From an uncultured Pelagibacteraceae bacterium (GTDB lineage: Bacteria; Pseudomonadota; Alphaproteobacteria; Pelagibacterales; Pelagibacteraceae): 64,000 nucleotides of DNA. The stretch lies in NCBI GenBank assembly GCA_902623495.1, contig CACNTW010000006.1, forward strand, positions 1 through 64,000, written 5' to 3'. How positions within the stretch are numbered: position 1 is the first letter of the stretch; each line of letters begins with the position of its first letter. This document shows positions 35,630-44,329 of the stretch, one piece after another. The notes beneath the pieces are model-generated. The model was not told the DNA's origin. It ran no database searches and was given only the letters and a program-made list of their open reading frames with translations. A program made the translations under genes and the position numbers.

Positions 35630-35651
35630 GAGGCCGTTAAACTACGGCCTC
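35630..35651. terminator. Intrinsic terminator after proX
   Basis: GAGGCCG (35630-35636) pairs with CGGCCTC (35645-35651) around an eight-base loop, with A/T-rich flanks on both sides. It lies between the convergent proX and SnoaL-like genes and could serve both. Confidence 0.8.
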
Positions 35652-35668
35652 ATTAAAATAAATTCTTA

Positions 35669-36742
35669 CTATTTAAAAATGTCTACTCCAATCTGGCTGA
35701 GTATGTGTGCCAAATCTATTGGCACCCAATTTTCTCTAATTTTTCCCTCATCATGATGGTAAAAATCCATAACTCTCATGGTTACTTTATTTTTGTTTGA
35801 ATTATATCCTAGCCAATCATTTGAACCATACACTGCTTGTATACTGTGCCATCCAGCAGTAAGTGAAAATTTACCATCTCCTAACTCACAATAATGTCCT
35901 AGTTCCCAGTAATTTCTCTCTTTAAATGTTTTTCTAAAAGGAAGTTGATGATGGTCAATGAAACCTTCCAAAGAGCGCGCCGTACCTATACCGCTAGGTC
36001 CATACCAAATCATTTTTTCATGCCAAAAATCTTTTTGTGGGTGATTAAGAAGTTTTTCTTTTAAATCAGAGTCAGATGATGCTTCTAATTCTGGTTTAAT
36101 GTTTAAACTTCTTTGCATGGTAAGAGATTGATCTAGAGTAGCTTTTGAAACTTCTAAATTATTTTCGTAAAAATTTACACCATCTGTGTTTATTGGTGTC
36201 ATCCAAATGCCCTCATACCCTCTTGAAGGATTTATTGGAAACTTCCCTACTTGATTTAGAAAATTTATTGTGTCGATTAAAATGTGACTTTCAATAATTT
36301 TATCGTTTTTTAATTCGTGTATCTCACAGCATCTTAAATTTACCATTTTAAAATTTGGCTCTACATTAAGCCATTTCTTTTTAAAAATTCCTGATAAGGT
36401 AGATATTGTTCCAACTTGAAATTTATCTCTAAAGGCTCCACCTATAACGAGTTGTTCTCTTCTCTCTAAATCAGGAAACGCATCAAAAAGTGGTGTCCAA
36501 AATTTATCTCTAAAATTAGACAAACCTTTAAATTCATTTAATGGAAAAAAACATTTAATGTTTACATCTTCGCTAAAATATTTGCTTAAATTTTCTTCTA
36601 TATTAGATGGTCCAAGCTTGTAAGTATTGTTCAAATAATTTCTAACTATTTGTTTATTTTGTTTATTTTCTTTAGCTGTGATTTTTAATTCTTGAAAATT
36701 ATTTTGATTTTTAAGTCCTGTATCAAATTGTTCTATTTGCAT
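35669..36742 (-). CDS. Two-domain SnoaL-like (ester cyclase) protein
   Basis: A 357-residue protein made of two SnoaL/NTF2-like units. The first (about residues 40-180) includes FSEDVNIKCFFPLNEFKGLS and FRDKFWTPLFDAFPDLERRE; the second (about 215-350) includes FWHEKMIWYGPSGIGTARSL and HYCELGDGKFSLTAGWHS. Such domains bind small hydrophobic molecules and some act as cyclases or isomerases. No catalytic residue can be named. The ATG at 36742 is preferred because the longer form from 36802 would run through the divergent cupin gene start (36784). It faces that gene and has a terminator behind it. Confidence 0.65.
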   Translation of the reverse strand: MQIEQFDTGLKNQNNFQELKITAKENKQNKQIVRNYLNNTYKLGPSNIEENLSKYFSEDVNIKCFFPLNEFKGLSNFRDKFWTPLFDAFPDLERREQLVIGGAFRDKFQVGTISTLSGIFKKKWLNVEPNFKMVNLRCCEIHELKNDKIIESHILIDTINFLNQVGKFPINPSRGYEGIWMTPINTDGVNFYENNLEVSKATLDQSLTMQRSLNIKPELEASSDSDLKEKLLNHPQKDFWHEKMIWYGPSGIGTARSLEGFIDHHQLPFRKTFKERNYWELGHYCELGDGKFSLTAGWHSIQAVYGSNDWLGYNSNKNKVTMRVMDFYHHDEGKIRENWVPIDLAHILSQIGVDIFK

Positions 36743-36783
36743 AAGTTGCAATTTATATTTAAATAGACATAAATAACAAGAAT

Positions 36784-37722
36784 ATGATTGATAGATTGGC
36801 AAAATTTAATGAACTGGTTCCAAGCAGTCTTCCTTTTGTAGAAGGTAGGCTAGAAGGTCATAAAGAAAGAAAAAATTATACAATTATTGGACGTGGAGTT
36901 GCTGAAGACACCAAACAATTAATAAAAATACAGTCTTTACACGGGTATAATTTAGGAGCTGTGAGTGCTATGCCAAAAAACGGATCTGGTCTTCACAGTC
37001 ATACTACGGCTGAAGTGTTTGTAATTTACTCAGGTAAATGGAGATTTTATTGGGGTGCTGATGGAAAACAAGAAACAATATTAGAGGCTGGCGATATAAT
37101 CTCAATGCCTACAAATATGTTCAGAGCATTTGAAAATGTTGGAGATAAAGAAAGTTTGATGTTCGTTGTATTAGGCGGAGATGATCCTGGTATAATAACA
37201 TGGGTTCCAGAAATTTTAAAAAAGGCAAAAGAGACTGGTATGGCATTGCTTGATGATAATTCGTTAATTGATTTAAAAAAGGTTGAAGTACCTAACGGTA
37301 GAAAGATGATAGAGCCTATCACTCAAGATGAATTAGAAAGATTTGATAATTATTTGCCAGAAGAATTAGAAAAAAATATTTATAGAACTAAACAAAACAA
37401 TATCAGCGATGAAGTTAATGGTATTAAATTATATCAAGTATTAGGAAACAAATTTAATAAAAAAACTTATGAACCTTCAATCAAACAAGATACTGGATTT
37501 AATTTAACAACATTAAATTCTATATCTGGTGAAATTAAAGATATTGAATGTATAAAGCCAACCGTTCTTTTTGCTCAAGAAGGTAATTGGAAAATAGTAA
37601 TAGGAAACTCAAATATAAAATTAGAAAAAGGAGATACTTTTTCAGTTCCTTTGAGTAGCAAAATAGATATCTCTTGTAATAATTCAGAAAATAGTATTTT
37701 AAATTTTGTTAGTCAGATCTAA
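36784..37722 (+). CDS. Two-lobed cupin protein
   Basis: A 312-residue protein with two cupin lobes. The first holds a full metal motif, GSGLHSHTTAEVFVIYSG (about residues 60-77) with GDIISMPTNMFRAFENVG as the second motif, so His-His-Glu and a later position can bind Fe, Mn or Zn. The second lobe (about 230-310) has the fold signature but no histidines (VLFAQEGNWKIVIGNSN), so it is probably structural. The reaction is unknown; related bicupins are dioxygenases or isomerases. Its stop and the next gene's ATG overlap by one base. Confidence 0.75.
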   Translation: MIDRLAKFNELVPSSLPFVEGRLEGHKERKNYTIIGRGVAEDTKQLIKIQSLHGYNLGAVSAMPKNGSGLHSHTTAEVFVIYSGKWRFYWGADGKQETILEAGDIISMPTNMFRAFENVGDKESLMFVVLGGDDPGIITWVPEILKKAKETGMALLDDNSLIDLKKVEVPNGRKMIEPITQDELERFDNYLPEELEKNIYRTKQNNISDEVNGIKLYQVLGNKFNKKTYEPSIKQDTGFNLTTLNSISGEIKDIECIKPTVLFAQEGNWKIVIGNSNIKLEKGDTFSVPLSSKIDISCNNSENSILNFVSQI

Positions 37723-38681
37723 TGAAAGGATTTGATAGTAATTATAAAAATTTAACTGATTACATTTTAAAAATTACTAAACAAATTTGGGAAGGGAAAG
37801 ATGTCGAGTCGATATCCAAATATTATTCAGAGAATATCCCTGTAAGATCACCTTTTGGGATAACCTATGGTTTTAAACCTGTTATTGATGCAACCTATAA
37901 AACTTTAGACGAATTTCCAGACAGACAATTATTAGGTGAAGATGTAATTTGGAGTGGAAATGACGATGAAGGATATCATTCATCTCACAGAATTCTGAGC
38001 AAAGCTACACATTTAAAGGACGGATTTTACGGAAAAAAAACTGGAAACAAAATTGTTTATAGAGTTATAGCTGACTGTGCATGTAAAAATAATCAAGTTT
38101 ATGATGAGTGGATTGTGAGAGATCAAGGTGCAATGGTTCGACAGCTAGGTTATACACCTGAGAAATTTGCAAGGCATTTAATTGATAAAGAAGGTGGCGT
38201 ATCAAAAGCTATCAAAGTTTTTGATAGATCTTCTGATAAAAAGTCAGAGTATACTCCAGTAAAAGTTAATGAAGTTTCATCAGGCTATATATATTCTAAT
38301 ATTTTAAAGAAGATATTTAATAACGATTATGATTTTGAAGATTATGATAGAGCAGCCAGTCTATTTTGGCCAAGTAATAAAGTAGGAAATGGCAGTGAAG
38401 ATATAATTAAATATTGGAGCTCTTTAAAAAATATATTTTCTGAAATAAAATTTACAATCGAACATGTTGCATCATTGGATGAAAAAAATAACAATCAAAA
38501 AGCTACGATCAGATGGTTTTTAAGTGGGAAGCACTCTAAAGACAGTGAAGAATTTGGAAAAAAGACTGACAAAGATTTATTTATAATGGGTATAAATCAT
38601 GCAGAATTAAGAGATGATAAAATAATAAGAGAATGGGTATTGTTTGATGAAGTGGCTATTTGGAAACAAATATTAATGTAA
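37722..38681 (+). CDS. Two-domain SnoaL-like protein
   Basis: A 319-residue protein with two NTF2/SnoaL-like halves: VRSPFGITYGFKPVIDATY and DEFPDRQLLGEDVIWSGN in the first, FWPSNKVGNGSEDIIKYW and EHVASLDEKNNNQKATIRWF in the second. This is the same two-domain plan as the divergently encoded protein at 35.7-36.7 kb, but sequence similarity is low by eye. The pair brackets the cupin gene. It could act on the same ligand class, perhaps as partner subunits; no function is assigned. Translation is coupled to the cupin gene. Confidence 0.6.
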   Translation: MKGFDSNYKNLTDYILKITKQIWEGKDVESISKYYSENIPVRSPFGITYGFKPVIDATYKTLDEFPDRQLLGEDVIWSGNDDEGYHSSHRILSKATHLKDGFYGKKTGNKIVYRVIADCACKNNQVYDEWIVRDQGAMVRQLGYTPEKFARHLIDKEGGVSKAIKVFDRSSDKKSEYTPVKVNEVSSGYIYSNILKKIFNNDYDFEDYDRAASLFWPSNKVGNGSEDIIKYWSSLKNIFSEIKFTIEHVASLDEKNNNQKATIRWFLSGKHSKDSEEFGKKTDKDLFIMGINHAELRDDKIIREWVLFDEVAIWKQILM

Positions 38682-38686
38682 AAACT

Positions 38687-39814
38687 ATGGATAAAATTAA
38701 AACCACACATGTTGGAAGTCTACCAAGATCAAAAAAGCTATCTGAGATGCTTTTTAAAAAAGATAAAAATGAATTATTCGATCAAGGAGAACTTGATAAG
38801 ATAATTGAAGAAGATGTAAATAAAATTGTAAAAAAACAAATTGATATCGGGATTGACATTATAAGTGATGGTGAAATGTCAAAAATAAGTTACGCCACTT
38901 ATGTCAAGGATCGATTACATGGCTTTAGTGGTGAAAGTGTGAGAAGAGCCCCTAAAGACTTAGATGATTTTCCATCATATAAAGAAAAAATTGCAAAATC
39001 AGGGGGTACGCCTACTTATACAAGACCATGTTGTACTGCTGATCTAAAAATTAAAGATACTAAATCTTTAACTAAAGATATCATTAATTTAAAATCAGCG
39101 TTAAAAAAAAATAACCATCCTCAAGGATTTATTAACTCTGCTTCGCCAGGAGTAATTTCAAATTTCCTTCCAAACAAATTTTATAAAAATGATGATGATT
39201 ATTTAGAAGCATTATCAAAAATTATGAAAACTGAATATGATGAAATAACAAAGAATGATTTATTATTGCAAATTGATTGCCCAGATCTTGCGCTAGCAAG
39301 ACATATGACTTTTAAAAATGTATCAGATGAAGAATTTTTAGTAAGAGCTGAAAAACAAATCGAATGTCTTAATGAAGCAATCAAAGATATCGATGCCTCT
39401 AAGTTAAGAATGCATATCTGCTGGGGAAATTATGAAGGACCACATATTCACGATATTGGATTAGAAAAAATATTACCTATTGCTTTAAAAGCAAATATCC
39501 AAACTTATTTAATCGAGGCATCCAATCCAAGGCATGCTCATGAATGGAAGGTATTTGAGAACATAAAACTTCCTAATGACAAAGTAATAGTTCCTGGTGT
39601 AATAGACTCAACCTCAAACTTTGTAGAGCATGAAGAGTTAGTAAAAAATAGAATAATTCAGTATTCAAAAGTAATTGATAAAAACCAATTAATGGCTGGA
39701 AGTGATTGTGGATTTAGTACTTTTGCTGGCTTTGGAAATGTTGATGAAAATATTGTTTACAAAAAATTTGAATCTTTGGTCGCAGGTGCAGAGCTTGCGT
39801 CAAATGCGATTTAA
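38687..39814 (+). CDS. Core MetE-type zinc methyltransferase
   Basis: A 375-residue protein equal to the C-terminal catalytic half of cobalamin-independent methionine synthase; the N-terminal half is absent. It starts KTTHVGSLPRSKKL, the usual beginning of this group. Likely zinc ligands are H and C in LRMHICWGNYEG, E in YLIEASNPRHAHEW and C in MAGSDCGFST. Stand-alone core-MetE proteins can move methyl groups from substrates other than methyltetrahydrofolate. The ATG at 38687 is used because the longer form begins with TTG inside the previous gene. Methionine synthesis or methylated-substrate demethylation are both possible. Confidence 0.75.
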   Translation: MDKIKTTHVGSLPRSKKLSEMLFKKDKNELFDQGELDKIIEEDVNKIVKKQIDIGIDIISDGEMSKISYATYVKDRLHGFSGESVRRAPKDLDDFPSYKEKIAKSGGTPTYTRPCCTADLKIKDTKSLTKDIINLKSALKKNNHPQGFINSASPGVISNFLPNKFYKNDDDYLEALSKIMKTEYDEITKNDLLLQIDCPDLALARHMTFKNVSDEEFLVRAEKQIECLNEAIKDIDASKLRMHICWGNYEGPHIHDIGLEKILPIALKANIQTYLIEASNPRHAHEWKVFENIKLPNDKVIVPGVIDSTSNFVEHEELVKNRIIQYSKVIDKNQLMAGSDCGFSTFAGFGNVDENIVYKKFESLVAGAELASNAI

Positions 39815-39887
39815 AAAATACTTTTAAATTCCTTTTGGAATATATATCCTTCTAATCATAAATTTAAATTTAATGAGGGAATCAAAT

Positions 39888-41108
39888 ATGAAAAAAATAT
39901 TAATTTCTTTATTGCTTCTTCTTTTTGGAACTTCTGCTTACGCAGATTGTAACATTAAGAGTGGATCAATAAATATTTTAGCTAATGATTTTCCAGCTTT
40001 AAGAACTTTCGTGGAAACGGCTAAAGGATGTAAAGGAAGTGCAGATTTTAAAGTCACACACTCATCTGAGCACAATAAAATTGCTGTGCCAGCTTTAACT
40101 GCAAATCCATCAGAGTTTTCTGCAAGAATTGCAGCAAATAGCTCTATTGTTCCTTTGATGAACCAAGACTTAATTAGACCACTAGATGATCTTGTTAAGA
40201 AATATGGAAAAGGAATTCAAGACTCTCAATTGATAACAATTGATGGAAAAATAATGGCAGTTGCTTTTATGGCAAATACTCAGCACTTATATTACAGAGA
40301 AGATGTTTTAAAAGAATTGGGTATAGCTGTTCCTAAAACATATGAGGAAGTAGTAGCGGCATCAGAAAAAATAAGAGCATCTGGTAAAATGCAATATCCA
40401 TACGCAGCAGCATACAAAGCTGGTTGGAATTTAGCAGAAGAATTCGTTAACATGTATATTGGACATGGAGGAGAATTCTTTAAAGCAGGAACTGCTCAAC
40501 CAAGCATTAACAATGCAAAAGGTGTAGCAACATTAAATATGTTAAAAAAATTAGCAGGTTTAAGTAACCCAGATTATTTAACTCACGATAGTGAAGCTAT
40601 TAAAGTTGAATGGGAATCTGGAAATGTTGCATTAATGACTCTTTGGGCATCAAGATCAGGAACATTGCTTGATGATGATGGTGATGCAAAAATTACAGCT
40701 GCAACTAAATTAACTGGACCAGCAACAGTTGCTGGAGGAAACATACCAGCGGCGACTTTATGGTGGGACGGTTTCACATTAGCAAAAAATAGATCTGACG
40801 CTGATGCTGAAGCAACATTTAGAGCTTTGGCACACGCAGCTGCTAACAAAAAGATGGTTGCAGATGCAGCGGATCAAGCTGTTTGGTTAATTGAAGGTTT
40901 TAAGCCTGGACCAAAATCAATTGGAGTTATCGAAGCTGTTAAAATGAAAGCTAAACCATATCCAATGTTACCACAAATGGGTTTAATGCATGGTGCATTA
41001 GGAAGTGAGATTGTTGAATTTTTACAAGGTAAAGAGTCAGCAGAACAAGCTTTAAAAGATGTTGAAGCAGCTTACATGAGTAAAGCAAAAGAACAAGGCT
41101 TTCTATAA
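39888..41108 (+). CDS. Sugar-type ABC substrate-binding protein
   Basis: A 406-residue periplasmic protein with a signal peptide (residues 1-19, LLLLFGTSAYAD). The fold is of the maltose/glycerol-3-phosphate binding class: IAANSSIVPLMNQDLIRPLD, AVAFMANTQHLYYREDVLKELG, WESGNVALMTLWASRSGTLL and LWWDGFTLAKN. Sugar or polyol is likely but not certain. The ATG at 39888 is chosen over one 15 bases earlier because a GAGGGA Shine-Dalgarno lies between them at 39875-39880. It opens a transport operon, with a stem-loop after its stop. Confidence 0.82.
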   Translation: MKKILISLLLLLFGTSAYADCNIKSGSINILANDFPALRTFVETAKGCKGSADFKVTHSSEHNKIAVPALTANPSEFSARIAANSSIVPLMNQDLIRPLDDLVKKYGKGIQDSQLITIDGKIMAVAFMANTQHLYYREDVLKELGIAVPKTYEEVVAASEKIRASGKMQYPYAAAYKAGWNLAEEFVNMYIGHGGEFFKAGTAQPSINNAKGVATLNMLKKLAGLSNPDYLTHDSEAIKVEWESGNVALMTLWASRSGTLLDDDGDAKITAATKLTGPATVAGGNIPAATLWWDGFTLAKNRSDADAEATFRALAHAAANKKMVADAADQAVWLIEGFKPGPKSIGVIEAVKMKAKPYPMLPQMGLMHGALGSEIVEFLQGKESAEQALKDVEAAYMSKAKEQGFL

Positions 41109-41120
41109 TCAATAAATTTT

Positions 41121-41144
41121 AAGTGGGGATTAAAATCCCCACTT
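41121..41144 (+). terminator. Stem-loop after the sugar-type binding-protein gene
   Basis: AAGTGGGGA (41121-41129) and TCCCCACTT (41136-41144) form a perfect nine-base-pair stem with a six-base loop, between binding protein and permease genes. The T-run is missing (ATTACATT follows), so it may stabilise the upstream message or partly stop transcription. Confidence 0.65.
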
Positions 41145-41153
41145 ATTACATTA

Positions 41154-42182
41154 ATGCCTAACAAAACTTTTTTTTGGTTTTTCTTGCCAACTGGATTGGC
41201 AATGATTTTATTTATAGGTCTTCCTATCATTTCAACAGGGATACAATCATTTTATGCGCAGCACGACCAAGTTGTTAAGGAAGTAAAAAAATGTGATCCT
41301 TTTGGATGTACAGTTTCAATAGTTGTTGACCAAGAAAAAACCTCTAAAATTCGAGAAGAAAAGCCTTTAGGAAAATTCAATGGATTTGGGACTTATGTAG
41401 ATAGAAATCATCTTGCAATAAAAGAAATTGGAAAATTTTGGGACGAAACAAATAGTTTTGGGGAATTTGTAGATCAAGTTACCAACCTCCCCTTTTACAA
41501 GGCTCTAATTTTTACTTTAACTTATTGCTTATTTGTAACGCCTAACGTCTTACTTTTGGGTTTTATAATTGCTTTAAGTCTTAATGCAGTAACTAGAAGA
41601 ATTAGAGGACCATTAATATTTGGAACCATATTGCCGATGATTGTTACTCCATTGGTAGGTTCTTTAGTTTTATTTTGGATGATAGATGCAGAAGGAATTA
41701 TTGGCGCGAATTTGCAAATGTTAATGGATGACCCTTATTTATCGTTAAAATCCTCAAAAACTCTTACTTGGATAACTATAATAATATATGGAATTTGGCA
41801 CCATTCACCATTTGCTTTTGTAGTATTTTATGCAGCTTTACAAACTGTTCCCCAAGAACCTGTTGAAGCAGCTATTATTGATGGAGCATCAAGATGGCAG
41901 AGAGTAAGACATATTGTTTTGCCTCATATTTATCCCGTAGTTACATTTGTTGCTCTTATTTCATTGATGGATAATTTTAGAGTTTTTGAGCCTATAATTG
42001 GTTTCAGTGCTGAAGGAAGCGCTCAGTCTTTGTCTTGGTTGATTTATGACAACCTGGTAAATGAGGAAGTAATATTATTTGGTTCAGCCGCTGCTACTTC
42101 AATGATGACAATTGTTGGGATAGCGATACTTTTAGCACCAGTTTTAATAAGAACTTGGAAAGAATTTAGGACAGCGAGATAA
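41154..42182 (+). CDS. Sugar-type ABC permease, MalF-like
   Basis: A 342-residue membrane protein with about six helices and the permease signature EAAIIDGASRWQRVRHIVLP near residue 240. An extra periplasmic loop of about 75 residues (from about 35, with a KKCDPFGCTV segment carrying two cysteines) follows the first helix, as in MalF. It should form a heterodimer with the next gene product. The stop is followed immediately by the next start. Confidence 0.85.
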   Translation: MPNKTFFWFFLPTGLAMILFIGLPIISTGIQSFYAQHDQVVKEVKKCDPFGCTVSIVVDQEKTSKIREEKPLGKFNGFGTYVDRNHLAIKEIGKFWDETNSFGEFVDQVTNLPFYKALIFTLTYCLFVTPNVLLLGFIIALSLNAVTRRIRGPLIFGTILPMIVTPLVGSLVLFWMIDAEGIIGANLQMLMDDPYLSLKSSKTLTWITIIIYGIWHHSPFAFVVFYAALQTVPQEPVEAAIIDGASRWQRVRHIVLPHIYPVVTFVALISLMDNFRVFEPIIGFSAEGSAQSLSWLIYDNLVNEEVILFGSAAATSMMTIVGIAILLAPVLIRTWKEFRTAR

Positions 42183-43064
42183 ATGGAATACGGACTTGAT
42201 AAAAGATCGAATGCTTTAAAAATTTTTAATACAACCTTTATAATAGTTTGGTTGTTGGTTGCATGCTTTCCCTTTATTTGGACTTTCTGGGGGTCATTTA
42301 AAGTTAGAGCTGACTTTTTTTCAAGAGCTGACTGGTGGTATGCTATTACAGCATTCAATACGTTGCTAGAAACTGGAGGAAAGTTTACAACAGATGCTTA
42401 TAGTCAAGCATGGACTGAAGGAGAGTTTTGGAAAGCATCTAGGAATACAGTTATAGTTACATTTTTTGTTGTAACCATTTCTCTGTTCCTCGGGACCTTA
42501 GGAGCTTACGCTTTATCTAGGTCTACAAGAAATTATGCATTTTGGATTTTAATTGCAGCATTAATTTTTAGAGCAATGCCGCATATTACATTAGTCTCTG
42601 GTTATTTATTTCCGTTTTTTCAATTACAAATTTGGGGAATACTACCGACGACCATCGTTGTTCTTGTTGCAATAAATCAACCATTTACTTTGTGGTTATT
42701 GTATTCATTTTTTAAAACTGTTCCTAAAGAACTTGATGAAAGTGCTTTAATTGATGGCTGCTCTTATTTTCAAGCATTTAGACATATCATTATGCCAGTT
42801 ATGTGGCCTGGAGTAATAACTGCTGGATTATTTAGTTTAATGCTTGCGTATAATGATTTTACAGTGACAGCTCTTTTATTAAATCAGGAAAATCATACTA
42901 TGGTACCCAAAATCCAAAGTTATCTTGGAACAAATCAACATGAAGGTAATTTGATGTGGGCTGTTTCTGCAGTTGTTTCGGCTACTGCTCCTTTATTTAT
43001 GTTAGTTATGTTTTTCCAAAGACAAGTAATCAGTGGATTAACAGCTGGTGCTGTGAAGGGATAA
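42183..43064 (+). CDS. Sugar-type ABC permease, MalG-like
   Basis: A 293-residue second permease subunit with six helices and the EAA-type loop DESALIDGCSYFQAFRHIIM near 200. An FPFIWTFWGSFKVRADFF stretch follows helix 1, common to MalG/UgpE proteins. It overlaps the HAD-like gene downstream by one base (TAATG). No ATPase gene follows, so a shared MsmX/UgpC-type ATPase from elsewhere would be required. Confidence 0.85.
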   Translation: MEYGLDKRSNALKIFNTTFIIVWLLVACFPFIWTFWGSFKVRADFFSRADWWYAITAFNTLLETGGKFTTDAYSQAWTEGEFWKASRNTVIVTFFVVTISLFLGTLGAYALSRSTRNYAFWILIAALIFRAMPHITLVSGYLFPFFQLQIWGILPTTIVVLVAINQPFTLWLLYSFFKTVPKELDESALIDGCSYFQAFRHIIMPVMWPGVITAGLFSLMLAYNDFTVTALLLNQENHTMVPKIQSYLGTNQHEGNLMWAVSAVVSATAPLFMLVMFFQRQVISGLTAGAVKG

Positions 43065-43723
43065 TGAGTTACAAAGCTGTTTTATTTGGTTCTATTGGAA
43101 CTTTAGCTGAGACATCAGATCTTCAAAGAGATGCATTTAATGAAGCTTTTAAAATAAGTGGATTAGACTGGTTTTGGGATGAAGATATATACAGGAAACT
43201 ATTGTCAAAATCAGGTGGAACTACGAGAATCAATGATTACGCAAAAGATACTAGTGTTGAAATAGATGGAAAAAAAATAAGAAATTTAAAAACCAAAATT
43301 TTTAATGAATATTTAAACAAACACAAAGTTGAGCCTAGAGACGGTGTAAAAGAAATAATTCAATTTTGCAAAAAGAACAAAATAAAAATTGGACTTGCTA
43401 GCTCAACAACGAGTAACAATATCAATTCTATTTTTAACTCATTAAGAGGAAGAATTGAAAAAAAAGATTTTGATTTTATCGGCAATAATGAATTCATATT
43501 AAGAGAAAAACCATATCCCGATATTTATAATTATGCTTTAAAATACTTGAATATTAACTCAGACGAATGTGTGGCAATTGAAGATACAGAAGAAAGTTTA
43601 AATTCTGCTTTAAGTGCAGACATAAAATGTGTTGCATTTCCTGGAAAATATCACACTCAATACGGATTTGATGGGAACCATTTAAAGGTTAATAAATTAT
43701 CAAAAAAAATCTTTAATAAATAA
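43064..43723 (+). CDS. HAD-fold protein lacking the catalytic aspartates
   Basis: A 219-residue member of the CbbY-like HAD family by fold: cap domain with LQRDAFNEAFKISGLDWFWD, motif II ASSTTSNNI, lysine motif REKPYPDIY and motif IV VAIEDTEESL. Motif I, normally DxDGTL, reads FGSIGTLAET, so both the nucleophile Asp and the acid/base Asp are replaced. It therefore should not act as a usual phosphatase. It may bind a sugar phosphate or regulate the transporter encoded just before it, with which it shares a TAATG junction. Confidence 0.8.
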   Translation: MSYKAVLFGSIGTLAETSDLQRDAFNEAFKISGLDWFWDEDIYRKLLSKSGGTTRINDYAKDTSVEIDGKKIRNLKTKIFNEYLNKHKVEPRDGVKEIIQFCKKNKIKIGLASSTTSNNINSIFNSLRGRIEKKDFDFIGNNEFILREKPYPDIYNYALKYLNINSDECVAIEDTEESLNSALSADIKCVAFPGKYHTQYGFDGNHLKVNKLSKKIFNK

Positions 43724-44327
43724 TATCTCTAATAATGTAAAAAACTATACCTGACATAAATATTATAATAAAAATATTTATGTATTTCCAAAAGCTTCTA
43801 TTATTTAATTTGTTTGAAAAAATCTTAGATAAGTATCCTAAAGAAAAGAAAAATAAAAAAGAAGCTATAGAAGCGCCTATTCCAAAGTAAATTTTGTTTT
43901 CAATATTAAAGGATTTTGAGAAATTTCCTAAAAAAAATACTGTATCAGAATATACGTGAGGATTTAAATATGTAAAACCTAATGTTTTAATAAAGATATT
44001 AAATGAGCTCTGTGCTATGACATTATTTTTAAATTCTAAAGATCTAAATTTAAATATTTCTTTAATTTTTCCATAAATAAAAAAAGATAAAAAAATAATT
44101 AAAAGGATATTTAAAATCAGCTCCACTACATTATTAAAATAATAAGAAAAATAATTAAATAAAAAGATTCCTAAGAAAATTAAAATCAAATCAGATAATG
44201 CACAGATTAAGCAAACTAAAAATATATATTGTTTCTTTAGTCCTTGCTCTATTACAAAAACATTTTGTGGTCCTATTGCAAAAATTAATGTTAAGCCCGT
44301 CAAAAAACCTAAAAAAATAAAAGACAT
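43713..44327 (-). CDS. LysE/ArgO-type amino acid exporter
   Basis: A 204-residue membrane protein with six helices. N-terminal SFIFLGFLTGLTLIFAIGPQ and NVFVIEQGLKKQYIFLV match LysE/ArgO proteins, which export basic amino acids. Codon use is very AT-rich and isoleucine/phenylalanine heavy like its neighbours. The gene overlaps the HAD-like gene by 11 bases at the 3' end and ends 2 bases from the next MFS start, so it is probably in an operon with that MFS gene. Confidence 0.8.
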   Translation of the reverse strand: MSFIFLGFLTGLTLIFAIGPQNVFVIEQGLKKQYIFLVCLICALSDLILIFLGIFLFNYFSYYFNNVVELILNILLIIFLSFFIYGKIKEIFKFRSLEFKNNVIAQSSFNIFIKTLGFTYLNPHVYSDTVFFLGNFSKSFNIENKIYFGIGASIASFLFFFSLGYLSKIFSNKLNNRSFWKYINIFIIIFMSGIVFYIIRDIIY

Positions 44328-44329
44328 GT

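Noticed and set aside
38687-39814. Truncated methionine synthase pseudogene
   Set aside because: The start fits the normal beginning of stand-alone core-MetE proteins and all likely zinc ligands are present, so it is a complete short family member.
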